From an uncultured Oscillospiraceae bacterium (GTDB taxonomy: Bacteria; Bacillota; Clostridia; Oscillospirales; Ruminococcaceae): 64,000 bases of DNA. Position 1 is the first letter of the stretch. Each line of letters opens with the position of its first letter. The notes under the pieces were generated by a model. That model was not told the DNA's origin, did no database searches, and was given only the letters and a program-made list of their open reading frames with translations. The translations under genes were made by a program, and so were the position numbers. Positions 49,047 through 58,187 of the stretch are shown one piece after another. The stretch is taken from contig CAJTTH010000007.1 in the NCBI GenBank assembly GCA_910579125.1, positions 3,352 to 67,351 of the forward strand. The letters run 5' to 3'.

Positions 49047-49889
49047 TTACCCTTTGTTTTCCCGATAGTCAAGGAGCCGTCCCCTGTCGCCGATAAGCGC
49101 GCAAACGTCAAAAAACGGCGCTATTCCGCGCGTCTGCGGACGTTTTTGAAGCTCGTTAAGACTTGCCGCGTGCGCCGAAGCCGCCAGTTTCACTCCGCAG
49201 AACAGCGCCTGTTCGATCGCGGTCTCGTCATTGCCTATCTCGTCACAGATGATTACCTCCGGACTTAACGTGCGCAGCGCCAGCATTATCCCGTCGCTTT
49301 TCGAGCAGCCGCACAGCACGTCGGTATTCAGACCGATATCCAGCGTCGGCGTTCCGTGAAACGACGCCGAAAGCTCGTTGCGGCTGTCGATAAGCGTTAC
49401 CCTGTGATGTTCGCCGAGCCGCCTTGCCAGATCGCGAAGCACCGTTGTCTTTCCGCAAAGCGGTTTCCCCGCGATAAGCACCGAGCGCATTCCTCCCGAA
49501 AAGAACCGTGAATAAACTTCGTCCGCACAGCCCCTGATCTCATGCGCAATTCGTATATTCAGCCCCGAGATATCTTTGAACATCTCGATCTTTCCGCCGT
49601 TCGTGACCGCCGTGCCGCATATTCCGACGCGGTGCCCGCCGTCAAGCGTGACAAAGCCCTGTGCGATCTCCTCCTGAAAGCTGTGCACCGAATATCTGCA
49701 TATCTCCGCGAAGCAGTCCGCGATCTCCGCTGATGAAAACGGTTCGGAACACACGCGCATATCGCCGAGAATATTCACGCAGACGCTCGGTCTGCCAGCG
49801 CGCAGCCTTATTTCCGCAACGCCCGACAAAGGCTCTGTTATACGAATTTTAGCCGCCGACTTTAATGGGAGCTTCACCGTGTTTATCAT
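49047..49889 (-). CDS. spoIIIAA: Stage III sporulation protein AA (ATPase)
   Basis: 280 residues, a secretion-type RecA-fold ATPase. R-rich ring entry AEIRLRAGRP, GHRVGICGTAV, Walker A VLIAGKPLCGKTTVLRDLARRL, Walker B EVIICDEIGNDETAIEQAL. The P-loop reads GKPLCGKTT, close to the family's GPPGCGKTT. It is the first gene of the mother-cell operon, behind a candidate sigma-E promoter. GGAGG precedes ATG. Confidence 0.94.
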   Translation of the reverse strand: MINTVKLPLKSAAKIRITEPLSGVAEIRLRAGRPSVCVNILGDMRVCSEPFSSAEIADCFAEICRYSVHSFQEEIAQGFVTLDGGHRVGICGTAVTNGGKIEMFKDISGLNIRIAHEIRGCADEVYSRFFSGGMRSVLIAGKPLCGKTTVLRDLARRLGEHHRVTLIDSRNELSASFHGTPTLDIGLNTDVLCGCSKSDGIMLALRTLSPEVIICDEIGNDETAIEQALFCGVKLAASAHAASLNELQKRPQTRGIAPFFDVCALIGDRGRLLDYRENKG

Positions 49890-49931
49890 TTTCCGTCCTC
49901 CGCTTTCGGTAACTTGTCCGCTGTTTGTTTA

Positions 49932-49960
49932 ATTCTATGAGCCTTGAATTTAAAATAGAA
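49932..49960 (-). promoter_or_regulatory. Candidate sigma-E promoter of the spoIIIA operon
   Basis: On the minus strand CATAGAAT (49932-49939) resembles the sigma-E -10 (CATACAAT), and TTCTATT (49954-49960) lies 14 bp upstream as a plausible -35. In Bacillus spoIIIA is under sigma-E. No sigma-A promoter fits here. Confidence 0.6.
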
Positions 49961-50006
49961 CAAAACCTCACAGTCCTATCTGCATATTCGGCGAAAAAGG
50001 CATAAC

Positions 50007-50042
50007 AATAAGCCGCATACGAAGCTCCGTATGCGGCTTATT
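50007..50042 (-). terminator. Intrinsic terminator after the 50.0-kb hypothetical gene
   Basis: A 15-bp perfect stem (AATAAGCCGCATACG with its complement) and 6-nt loop, ending 9 bp past the stop of the minus-strand operon. Confidence 0.85.
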
Positions 50043-50050
50043 TACTTTTA

Positions 50051-50665
50051 TCACAGCTTATTCCAGTACCTTGTAAACCCGTCAGCCCAGTATTTACAGG
50101 GCAAAACCGCTATTGAAAAGCACTTTGCCGGCGCGGCGATTATCGGCATCAATCCGCTCTTCAGCACCTTTTTCGGCAAATGCTCACGGAAAACGATCAC
50201 ACCTTGCATTGTAAGGTTCATAGGAAAATTGCCGCCGTCGTCTGCTTTTATCCTTACGCGCGAACGGTCGAGCTCCCCCGCAATTACCGCGGCTGCCTCC
50301 CGTATCCACTCGGGATTTTCCTCGGGCTTTCGCTCTTTGCACTCATAAAGGTAATTTGCAAATGACTTCATTATCAGCGGATCGGAGATCGAGGTTTTCG
50401 GGCGCTTGTGATTGAACACAACCTCCGCTACGCTCGACGCAGGACTTCGCAGCGTCGGCGCATTGAACAGCACGCGGTTCGCCTGCACAATACATGAATA
50501 GTATACCTCGCCCCATTTCAGCAATACGTGGAACTCCGCGTACAGCTTTGAAAGCTCGTCGTCCGCCTTGAGCCACGGCGGCCTCGGCGGCAGCGTAAAC
50601 CTGTCCTTGTGCCTGTGAAAATTCGCACTCATAATTTCAAGGTCGCCGTTGAGATCCAGATCCAT
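50051..50665 (-). CDS. Hypothetical protein at the end of the prkC-thiN operon
   Basis: 204 residues, not recognised. Soluble. A central FHVLLKWGEVYYSCIVQANR block and a C-terminal VIVFREHLPKKVLKSGLMP block stand out. The start is unsure: ATG at 50665 has only a distant GAGG, while a TTG at 50674 overlapping the thiN stop has it at about 10 nt. It is the last gene before a strong terminator. Confidence 0.7.
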   Translation of the reverse strand: MDLDLNGDLEIMSANFHRHKDRFTLPPRPPWLKADDELSKLYAEFHVLLKWGEVYYSCIVQANRVLFNAPTLRSPASSVAEVVFNHKRPKTSISDPLIMKSFANYLYECKERKPEENPEWIREAAAVIAGELDRSRVRIKADDGGNFPMNLTMQGVIVFREHLPKKVLKSGLMPIIAAPAKCFSIAVLPCKYWADGFTRYWNKL

Positions 50666-50670
50666 TATGT

Positions 50671-51297
50671 TCAAGACCCGCGTACCTCCACAACCAGCGC
50701 CGTTCCAGAATGAACGGTTATCTCCGCCGTATCGTCGATTATCTCGTTGCTTACGCCCGTCGGCATATCGTTGGTGAGCGGGTGATTTGTTATCGGGTAC
50801 TTCACGCCCTTTTCGGTAACGACCGCAGTCTTGTCATACGCAAAAACCGACAGATAGCCGTCAAATTTCGGTATCGACCTGCTCTCGTTCGACAACAGAA
50901 AAAGCTTGGTATCATCGCCGAAAAGCGCACCGTTTATCCCGCGTATTTTAAAGTGATAAAGCATCTGGATATTCGCGATCGTGTGGTCAATTCTGCCGCC
51001 GAGCGCACAGAAGAACCGCAGCTCGCTGCAGCCGTATTTCAGCGCGAAATCCGCCGCGAGCATAGCGTCGGTGTCATCCTTGACGGGCGAGACCTTAACG
51101 CACTCCACCCCCTCGGGCACGGCGGACTTCGCGCTGTCAAAATCGCCGACAACAAGGTCGGGTCTGATGCCCGCCTCCAGCGCAACGTCAAGCCCCCTGT
51201 CCGCAGCAATGACAAAGCCCTCCGCAAGCTCCTTTTTCAGCCCCTTTGTGGGCGCTCCGCAGATTATCGAACAGATTTTTCTATCGTTCCCAGTCAT
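50671..51297 (-). CDS. thiN: Thiamine pyrophosphokinase
   Basis: 208 residues. Motifs: FVIAADRGLDVALEAGIRPDLVVGDFDS, KDDTDAMLAADFAL, ALGGRIDHTIANI, and a C-terminal domain with PTGVSNEI. It transfers diphosphate from ATP to thiamine to make the cofactor used, for example, by Dxs in this window. ATG at 51297 overlaps the rsgA end; GGAGG is 12 nt upstream. In Bacillus rpe lies between rsgA and thiN, here it does not. Confidence 0.92.
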   Translation of the reverse strand: MTGNDRKICSIICGAPTKGLKKELAEGFVIAADRGLDVALEAGIRPDLVVGDFDSAKSAVPEGVECVKVSPVKDDTDAMLAADFALKYGCSELRFFCALGGRIDHTIANIQMLYHFKIRGINGALFGDDTKLFLLSNESRSIPKFDGYLSVFAYDKTAVVTEKGVKYPITNHPLTNDMPTGVSNEIIDDTAEITVHSGTALVVEVRGS

Positions 51298-52156
51298 TGA
51301 TCTTACAAGCCTCCTCAAACATTCTCAAATAGCTGTCATAGCGCGACCTTGCGATCTTGTTTTCCTCGACCGCCGCCCTCACCGCGCAGCCTTTTTCCTT
51401 AACGTGAACGCAGTTTGCGAACGCGCACCCGCCCAGATACTCCCCGAACTCACGGAAAGCTCCGTCAAGCTCGCTCTTCGGAATGCGGCAGTAACGCTCG
51501 GTGTCCACCGTCGAAAAGCCCGGCGTATCGGCTATGTAACCGCTGCCAAGCCCGAAAAGCTCGACCTGCCGTGTGGTATGCCGTCCGCGCCCGAGCTTCT
51601 TGCTGATATGCGCCGTCTCCAGAGCAAGCTCGGGATAAAGCACGTTCAGCAGACTGGACTTCCCTACGCCCGAATTTCCGACAAACGCTGCGGTCTTTCC
51701 CTCTATCAGTGCACGAACCTCCTCTGCGCCCTCGCCCGTTAAATTGTCAACCGTGCAAACGTCAATGCCTATCGAGCGGTATATCTGCGGCAGATCTCCC
51801 GCGCTTTCCAAGTCTATCTTCGTGAATACGACCACAGGCTCTATCCCCTTGCTGTCCGCGATAGCAACCAGCTTATCAAGTATAAAGCGGTTGACGGCAG
51901 GCTTGGCGACGCTATTCACGAATACGATCTTGTCCAGATTGGCAAGCGGTGGACGTACCAGAAAATTTCTCCGCTCGTGAATTTCGGAAATAACAGGCTC
52001 GGCGTTCTCGCCGATCTCCACGAGGACGCGGTCTCCCGCTACGGGGCTTATCCCCTTGTTGCGGAAAATGCCCCTCGCCGCGCATTTAACGCCTTTCTCC
52101 TCATAGCCGTCAAGGGCGTCCACATAGTAGACGCCCCCAACAGCTTTTGTGATCAA
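51281..52156 (-). CDS. rsgA: Ribosome small-subunit-dependent GTPase A
   Basis: 291 residues. OB-fold start, then a circularly permuted GTPase: FTKIDL (G4), GNSGVGKSSLLNVL (G1), DTPGFS (G3), and a zinc site C-x6-C-x-H-x6-C in its C-terminus (CAFANCVHVKEKGC). It helps mature the 30S subunit. The start is doubtful. The TTG at 52156 has AGGG only 1 nt away, while the homologous N-terminus usually begins about two residues earlier. A GGGGGG SD further upstream is followed only by an ATT codon at good spacing. Confidence 0.92.
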   Translation of the reverse strand: MITKAVGGVYYVDALDGYEEKGVKCAARGIFRNKGISPVAGDRVLVEIGENAEPVISEIHERRNFLVRPPLANLDKIVFVNSVAKPAVNRFILDKLVAIADSKGIEPVVVFTKIDLESAGDLPQIYRSIGIDVCTVDNLTGEGAEEVRALIEGKTAAFVGNSGVGKSSLLNVLYPELALETAHISKKLGRGRHTTRQVELFGLGSGYIADTPGFSTVDTERYCRIPKSELDGAFREFGEYLGGCAFANCVHVKEKGCAVRAAVEENKIARSRYDSYLRMFEEACKINDWER

Positions 52157-52200
52157 GCCCTCAAAAGCAAATGCTGAAATTTCAATTACCCCCCGATCGG

Positions 52201-54450
52201 TCAGTTGGAGCTACTGTCGTCCGACGAGTTTGACGAGTCGGACGAATCCGAGGAATCCGTGCTCTCCGTCGGCTCGCTGTAGCCGGGTGTCGAACTTGTG
52301 GAGGACGACGATGATTCGGAGGAACTCGACGACGGCGTATTCGTATCGCCCTTCAGCAATTCGGCAAATATGCCGCTGTTAGGCTGTCCGATCTGCTTTG
52401 CAGTTCCCTCCGTCTCGGTGAACGTTATCTCGACTTCGATGAACGTGCCTTCCTTGCCCGTTGCCTGCGATTCCACCTTGATCGCCAGATACTTCGTCTC
52501 GCCGGGCTTGCCCTTAACGTCGTATCTTATGCGCTTCGAGCCGCTTAGCGACACGTCGCGTATCTCATTGGACGCTGCCTGGTCGAGAACGGCATCAACA
52601 TAATATTTGATCTTGAACTCGCCTGTAATATTGTTCGGCAAGTCAATATTCACGGTCTTGGAGATCTCGGGAATAACGCCCGTGCTGACCGTAAGTTTCA
52701 GCTCGTCACCCTTGTTTGCAATCGTGCTTCTGGGCTTATCCTGCGCGATTATCTCGCCTGCGGGCGCTTCGCTGTCTTTGGGTTCAAATATCGGGATAAG
52801 ACCCTGCTCCTTGCAGAGACGGTCTGCCTCCTCCTGCGGAAGTCCGACGTAGTTCTCCACATAAACAGGCGTATTTGTCGGTCCGAGACTTACAATAAGA
52901 TACACGGTCGAACCCACCTGAGCCATTTCGTGCGCCGCAGGCAGCGTTTTGATGACATTCCCCTTGGCAATGTCGTCGCTCTCCGAGAATTGACTCGTGA
53001 CTTTAAATCCCTCGCGCTTGAGCTGCTGCTCGGCGGCGGACTGCGTTCTGTTGGTGAAGTCTTGTATCTCAACCTTACGCGCGCCCATACTCACCTTAAC
53101 GGTGATGGTCGTGCCGATCTTTGCGCGTCTGCCCTCGGGAGGATCCTGGTCAAATATCTGGTTTTGCGTGAATTCGCTGTACTGCTGCTCTGCTTTGATC
53201 TTGAAATACTCGTTGTTCTCATATTTAGCGTAAACCGTATCCCAGTCCTCGCCGATAAAGCTCGGAACTGCAAACTCGTTGTCAGGGAAAATGCTGATAT
53301 CGGTATCGCTCGTGCCGCTGTTGCTAGTTATATCCTGAATAGCTCCGAGACGGTTGGAAACAAGCGTAAGCACCAGAAATACGGTCGCGATAACGAAAGC
53401 CGCACCGACAGCGAACAATATCGGAATCATCGGGCTGCGGCGCTCCTCGTACTCGTCGTCATCGTCGTCGTACTCGTCGTCATCATCGTCATCGTCGTAA
53501 TCCTCGTCGATACGGATACGCGACTTGCGGCGCGACGTCTCCATTTCGGCAGCGGGATTGGAGCGGTCGGCAAACTTCGCCGTACCGTCCGTTGAACTGT
53601 ACTTGTAATCGAATACAATGCCGGGGTTCTTCTTGAAATCCTCCAGATCAGAAATCATTTCGCCCGCGGTCTGGTAACGCGCCTGCGGCTCTTTCTGCAT
53701 AGCGCGGAGAACGATCTGCTCAAGCCCCTCAGGAATGGTCTCGTTTATCTCCGTCGGACGCTTGGGGTTGCTCTGCATGTGCTTGAGTGCGATAGCGACG
53801 GGCGTGTCGCCATCAAACGGCTTTCTGCCCGTAAGCATTTCGTACAGCGCAACGCCGACCGAATAAATATCACTTCTCTCGTCGGTAATATCGCCGCGCG
53901 CCTGTTCAGGGCTGATGTAGTGCACAGAACCGATCGTCTTTTCGGACATGGTCTTGTTGTTTTCGCGGTTAAAGCGCGCGATGCCGAAGTCCATGACCTT
54001 AATCGTGCCGTCGCGCAGCAGCATAACATTCGAGCTTTTCACGTCGCGGTGAACGATACCCCTGTCGTGCGCGTGCTGGAGCGCTCTGAGCACCTGCACG
54101 GTAAAGTGAACCGCGTCGCGCCATTTCAGCACTCCCTGCTGCTCGATATAGTCAGTAAGCGTAATTCCATCGACATACTCCATAACGATAAACTGAACCT
54201 TGTCGGTAAAGCCCACGTCATAAATTTTTACAATATTCGGGTGGCTGAGGAGCGCAATTGCCTTGCTCTCGTTACGGAAGCGGCGCAGAAATTCCTCGCT
54301 GCCCGCAAACTCGGTCTTAAGAATTTTCACCGCGACGATCCTGTCCTCCTGAACGTCGCGCGCCCGGTAAATATCCGCCATACCTCCGACGCCGATAAGC
54401 TCGAGAAGCTCGTAGCGTCCGTCCAGCTTTTTTCCGATGTTGTTATCCAT
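52201..54450 (-). CDS. prkC: PASTA-domain Ser/Thr protein kinase
   Basis: 749 residues. Kinase domain (about 12-275) with GVGGMADIY, VAVKIL, HRDVKSSN, MDFGIARF and SPEQARG. A highly acidic juxtamembrane stretch follows (near 320-350, runs of D and E), then one membrane helix (about 350-378, ILFAVGAAFVIATVFLVL) and three PASTA repeats. A C-terminal extracellular domain ends in a long Ser-rich tail (about 40 residues). It senses muropeptides or lipid II and controls growth, cell wall and germination. Its phosphatase is the next upstream gene. Confidence 0.94.
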   Translation of the reverse strand: MDNNIGKKLDGRYELLELIGVGGMADIYRARDVQEDRIVAVKILKTEFAGSEEFLRRFRNESKAIALLSHPNIVKIYDVGFTDKVQFIVMEYVDGITLTDYIEQQGVLKWRDAVHFTVQVLRALQHAHDRGIVHRDVKSSNVMLLRDGTIKVMDFGIARFNRENNKTMSEKTIGSVHYISPEQARGDITDERSDIYSVGVALYEMLTGRKPFDGDTPVAIALKHMQSNPKRPTEINETIPEGLEQIVLRAMQKEPQARYQTAGEMISDLEDFKKNPGIVFDYKYSSTDGTAKFADRSNPAAEMETSRRKSRIRIDEDYDDDDDDDEYDDDDDEYEERRSPMIPILFAVGAAFVIATVFLVLTLVSNRLGAIQDITSNSGTSDTDISIFPDNEFAVPSFIGEDWDTVYAKYENNEYFKIKAEQQYSEFTQNQIFDQDPPEGRRAKIGTTITVKVSMGARKVEIQDFTNRTQSAAEQQLKREGFKVTSQFSESDDIAKGNVIKTLPAAHEMAQVGSTVYLIVSLGPTNTPVYVENYVGLPQEEADRLCKEQGLIPIFEPKDSEAPAGEIIAQDKPRSTIANKGDELKLTVSTGVIPEISKTVNIDLPNNITGEFKIKYYVDAVLDQAASNEIRDVSLSGSKRIRYDVKGKPGETKYLAIKVESQATGKEGTFIEVEITFTETEGTAKQIGQPNSGIFAELLKGDTNTPSSSSSESSSSSTSSTPGYSEPTESTDSSDSSDSSNSSDDSSSN

Positions 54451-54591
54451 TATTGATCCGCCATTTCTCCATACTTCTCTGTCGGGAATGCTCCCGCCGC
54501 GCCGCCGTATGGTACGAACGCTGTGTCCCCTTGTTTGTTAAAGCTTAATAGTTGGAAATATAAAATAACGTTGGTGAATACCCCACATTAA

Positions 54592-54620
54592 ATAATACCA
54601 CGATTTTCCCGAATTGTCAA
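54592..54620 (-). promoter_or_regulatory. Sigma-A promoter of prkC
   Basis: On the minus strand TTGACA (54615-54620), 17-bp spacer, TATTAT (54592-54597), leaving a leader of about 135 nt before prkC. The rest of the 346-bp gap up to the phosphatase gene is AT-rich and shows nothing else. Confidence 0.75.
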
Positions 54621-54796
54621 TATATCAGGAAAAACCGATTGGTAAAAAAGGCAAAATAAGCTACAAATAACACAAAATCCGAGAATTATTTCAAGTGATT
54701 TTTAACTATTCTTCGCTTATTTTTCATAATATGAAAAGTATAATACGAGGTAAATTTGTACAAACTAACAAATTTCACGATAAAGCAAAATACTTG

Positions 54797-55534
54797 TCAA
54801 GGCACGATAAGAGCGACGGAAACATTGTCGTGACCGCCATTGTTGTTGGCATAATTTACCAGGTTATCGCAGCATTCCTCATACACGGAATCAAAGCAGA
54901 TATCGAGGATATCCATATCATCGCCGTAAGCCGAAAGCCCGTCGCTGCACAACAGAACCATATCGCCCTCCGCCAACGGCAGCTCGAAGTAGTCCGGAGT
55001 TACGTCGCTCTCCGCACCGATCGCACGTGTGATCTTATTGCGCTTTGGGTGATTTTTCGCCTGTTCCTCGGTGATCTCCCCTCTGTCCACCAGCTCACGG
55101 ACGTGCGAATGATCCTTTGTGATCTGACGTATGCACTCGCTGTCGTCGTCGGTAAAAAGGTGATAGCCCCTGCTGTCGCCGACGTTGACGATATACGCTG
55201 TTCCGCCGAACGCTATACACGCGACGCAAGTCGTCCCCATAACCTCGTGAGAATGCATTTTCGCGGTATCCCAGACCACGTTGTTTGCCGCCACAACGCT
55301 TGTTATCAACAAGTTTCTGACAGAGTTTCTGCTCATATTCGCGGTGAAATTCTGCTTTATCCGCTCCGATATCAGATTCACGGCGAGTTTGCTCGCAAGA
55401 CCACCCTCGCTCTCGCCGCCCATTCCGTCGCACAGCACCGCGGCACAAGCGGTCGGAGAAAGCATTTCACCCCATACGTTGTCCTGATTTTCCGTTCGGA
55501 CAAGTCCTATATCCGTCTTTACAAAGACGTTCAT
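54797..55534 (-). CDS. prpC: PP2C-family protein phosphatase (partner of PrkC)
   Basis: 245 residues, a metal-dependent Ser/Thr phosphatase. Motifs: RTENQDN, LCDGMGGESEGGLAS, MGTTCVACI, VNVGDSRGY, ITKDHSHV, LLCSDGLSAY and GGHDNVSVALI. It reverses PrkC phosphorylation. ATG at 55534 has GGGTGGTG upstream; the open frame continues 18 codons more without similarity. The gap to prkC is wide, so prkC has its own promoter. Confidence 0.92.
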   Translation of the reverse strand: MNVFVKTDIGLVRTENQDNVWGEMLSPTACAAVLCDGMGGESEGGLASKLAVNLISERIKQNFTANMSRNSVRNLLITSVVAANNVVWDTAKMHSHEVMGTTCVACIAFGGTAYIVNVGDSRGYHLFTDDDSECIRQITKDHSHVRELVDRGEITEEQAKNHPKRNKITRAIGAESDVTPDYFELPLAEGDMVLLCSDGLSAYGDDMDILDICFDSVYEECCDNLVNYANNNGGHDNVSVALIVP

Positions 55535-55584
55535 AATAACACCACCCGTATTTACAATGTAAAGTTTATAATCAACTAAAAAAA

Positions 55585-56613
55585 TCAATTTTCCGATTTA
55601 GCGTCACGGCGAAGCTGCCCGCAGGCTGCGTTGATGTCCGCGCCGAGCGTTCTGCGCACCGTTGCGTTGATACCCGCCGCGAGAAGCCTTTTTTGAAATC
55701 GTTCCACGTAGCGGCTCTTCCTGAATTCCCGTTCCGTTATCTCGTTTACCGGAATGAGGTTGACATGGCAGTTCCTTTTGTCGAGCAGCTTAATCAACTC
55801 GTCCGCGGAGCCGTCCGTGTCGTTCACTCCCTCTATCAGCGAATACTCAAAGCTGATCCGCCGACCCGTCGCCGCAAAATAGTCGTCGCACGCTTTCATT
55901 AACTTAACAAGATTGAACCGGTTATTTATCGGCATTATCGCGCTCCGCCTTTCATCGGTCGCCGCGTGCAGCGAAATCGACAGCGTGACCCCGAGCTTCA
56001 ACTCGGCGAGCCTGTAAATTTTATCTACAACACCGCACGTCGAAAGCGACAAATGCCGCAAGCTCATTCCCTCACCGTCGGAATTGAGTATCTGCAAAAA
56101 TTTAACAACATTATCAAAATTATCCAGCGGCTCTCCGATACCCATAAGCACCACGCTGTCGACATGCCGTCCGCTGTTGCGCTCGCTCTCGTATATCTGC
56201 AAAAGCAGCTCGCTTGGCTCGAGGTTGCGCACCCAGCCGGCAATTGTAGACGCGCAGAAGCGGCAGCCCATTTTGCAGCCGACCTGTGTGGATATGCACA
56301 GACTGTTTCCGTGCTTGTACTCCATAAGAACCGTCTCGACCGCCTCACCGTCGGAAAGCCCATATAAATATTTTACCGTATTATCTATCCGACTTACAAG
56401 TCTTTTTTTGATTTTTAGTGACTTTATACAAAATTTTCTTGAAAGTTTCTCACGGAATTGTACAGAAAGATTACTCATTTGTGTAAAATCTGTTACTTTT
56501 TTTACGTGAAGCCAATCGTAAATCTGCTTTGCACGAAAAGCCTTTTCTCCCATAGCACAAATCTCGTTTGTCAACTCGTCTCTTGTAAGGGATAATATGT
56601 CAATTTTTTCCAT
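55585..56613 (-). CDS. rlmN: Dual-specificity RNA methyltransferase RlmN
   Basis: 342 residues, radical-SAM enzyme with CKMGCRFC (the CxxxCxxC cluster), STIAGWVRNL, GIGEPLDNFDNV, SLSTCG, SISLHA and the catalytic Cys near the end (DINAACGQL). It makes 2-methyladenosine in 23S rRNA A2503 and some tRNAs. It starts 8 bp after rsmB. Confidence 0.95.
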   Translation of the reverse strand: MEKIDILSLTRDELTNEICAMGEKAFRAKQIYDWLHVKKVTDFTQMSNLSVQFREKLSRKFCIKSLKIKKRLVSRIDNTVKYLYGLSDGEAVETVLMEYKHGNSLCISTQVGCKMGCRFCASTIAGWVRNLEPSELLLQIYESERNSGRHVDSVVLMGIGEPLDNFDNVVKFLQILNSDGEGMSLRHLSLSTCGVVDKIYRLAELKLGVTLSISLHAATDERRSAIMPINNRFNLVKLMKACDDYFAATGRRISFEYSLIEGVNDTDGSADELIKLLDKRNCHVNLIPVNEITEREFRKSRYVERFQKRLLAAGINATVRRTLGADINAACGQLRRDAKSEN

Positions 56614-56621
56614 AGAAACCT

Positions 56622-57941
56622 CTATTTAACGCGTCTGAAAGCCGCCGTAAAGAAGCCGTCGCCGCCGTCCTCCTCGGGAAAAAACGTCCGCATCGGGCTG
56701 TTCTCCGCGCCCGCATAGGGAATAGGCTGCACTATCGGCGAGAACTCGGGGTGCGTGCTTGCGAACTCATGCGCCACACCGTCGTTCTCCGCGCGCGAGA
56801 GCGTACAGGTCGAGTAGACCAGCGTTCCTCCGACCTTGACGTACCTCGCCGAAACCTCCAGAATGGCCTTCTGCAAGCGCGGAAGCTCTTCAAATTCCTT
56901 CTCGTCCTTATACTTGATCTCGGGCTTGCGGCGGATAACTCCCAGACCCGAGCACGGCACATCGCACAACACCCTGTCCGCCTGCGGCAGCTCCTCGTTG
57001 AACCTCGTCGCGTTGTTCTGCCGAGGCTCGACGATCCTCAGACCGAGTCTTTCCGCGCCCTTTGCAATAAGCCCCGTGCGTCCGTCGTACAAGTCCATGG
57101 CGATTACGCGGCCGTTATTGCCCATTATCTCCGCCATTGTAAACGATTTACCACCCGGAGCTGCGCAAATATCCAACACCGTCTCATTGACTATCGGTTT
57201 TAGCGTCAGACAACAAAGCTGGCTTGATACGTCCTGAACATGGAAAAGCCCTTTCTTGTACGCATCGGAGCGCTCTATGTCTCCCGTTTTCTCAAGTCTC
57301 ACGCACCCCGACAGCCGAGGATTTACAGACGCTTTTACGCCCTCTTTTTTCAGCAATTTAACCAATTCGTCGTCCGTAACTTTGGTAGTATTTACCCTGG
57401 CGTAAATCGGCGGTGCGCCCAACGACGCTTTCAATGCCTTGACTGCGAAGTCCTCGCCGTACTCCTCTGTCCATTTACGCGTTATCCATTGCGGACAGGA
57501 GTACTCAATGGAGAGCCTTTCCGACGTTGACATTCCATCGTAGTTCACCGTTTTTCCGTTTCTTATAAAGTTTCGGAGCATTCCGTTCACAAAGCCCTGC
57601 ACGCTAAACAAACGTAGTTTCTTGCAGAGCTTCACGCTCTCGTTGACCGCCGCGCTCTCCGGTACGGAGGGCATATACAGAATTTGGTAAAATCCCGCAC
57701 GTAGTATTACTGCAGCGGTTTGCTCTATCTTTTCAAACGGCACTCTGCTGTTCTGCCGAATAATGTAGTCCAACGTCATCTTCCGCTCGGTCACGCCGTA
57801 AAACAGCGCTGCCGCAAACGCCTTGTCGCGCTCGGACAAACCCGATTCCGTCAGCGCGCCGTCCAGCAGAATATTGGAATATGTTTCGCTGCTTTCCATT
57901 TTCAGCAGCAGTTTGATGGCCGTAAGCCGAGCATCCGCCAT
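56622..57941 (-). CDS. rsmB: 16S rRNA (cytosine-967 C5)-methyltransferase
   Basis: 439 residues: an N-terminal NusB-like domain (about 1-140), then the NOL1/Sun methyltransferase domain with AAPGGKSFTMAEIMG. The two catalytic Cys are in VLCDVPCSGLGVIRRKPEI and YSTCTLS. ATG at 57941 follows GGAGGTGGG. It is the first gene after a 246-bp AT-rich gap. Confidence 0.94.
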   Translation of the reverse strand: MADARLTAIKLLLKMESSETYSNILLDGALTESGLSERDKAFAAALFYGVTERKMTLDYIIRQNSRVPFEKIEQTAAVILRAGFYQILYMPSVPESAAVNESVKLCKKLRLFSVQGFVNGMLRNFIRNGKTVNYDGMSTSERLSIEYSCPQWITRKWTEEYGEDFAVKALKASLGAPPIYARVNTTKVTDDELVKLLKKEGVKASVNPRLSGCVRLEKTGDIERSDAYKKGLFHVQDVSSQLCCLTLKPIVNETVLDICAAPGGKSFTMAEIMGNNGRVIAMDLYDGRTGLIAKGAERLGLRIVEPRQNNATRFNEELPQADRVLCDVPCSGLGVIRRKPEIKYKDEKEFEELPRLQKAILEVSARYVKVGGTLVYSTCTLSRAENDGVAHEFASTHPEFSPIVQPIPYAGAENSPMRTFFPEEDGGDGFFTAAFRRVK

Positions 57942-57960
57942 TGCGTTATCCCACCTCCGA

Positions 57961-58166
57961 AAAGTCATAAAAAATCTATAAAAGCACACACTTTTTTCAA
58001 CAAAAAAACAAGAGATTTTTCAAGTGCGAAAATGACCTAAAAAAATATTGATATGAGCTCTAAAAACCGCTTAACAAAGCAGCATATTAAGCCTTAAAAA
58101 ATGCGAAAAAGTCTCAAAAAAAGACAGAAAAAATGTTCAAAAAAGCTATCGAAAACCACGAAAAAA
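57961..58166. other. Phased A-tract region between fmt and rsmB
   Basis: In the 246-bp gap no gene is visible. On the plus strand, A-runs centred near 58098, 58108, 58119, 58130, 58141, 58153 and 58163 repeat about every 10.8 bp. Similar A/T-runs occur near 57962, 57972, 57982, 57995, 58006, 58019, 58031 and 58043. This periodicity equals the helical repeat and should bend the DNA strongly. It lies just upstream of rsmB on its strand, where it could act as an UP-like element. Confidence 0.6.
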
Positions 58167-58187
58167 GCGCCGCTGAAATTTCTGTAA

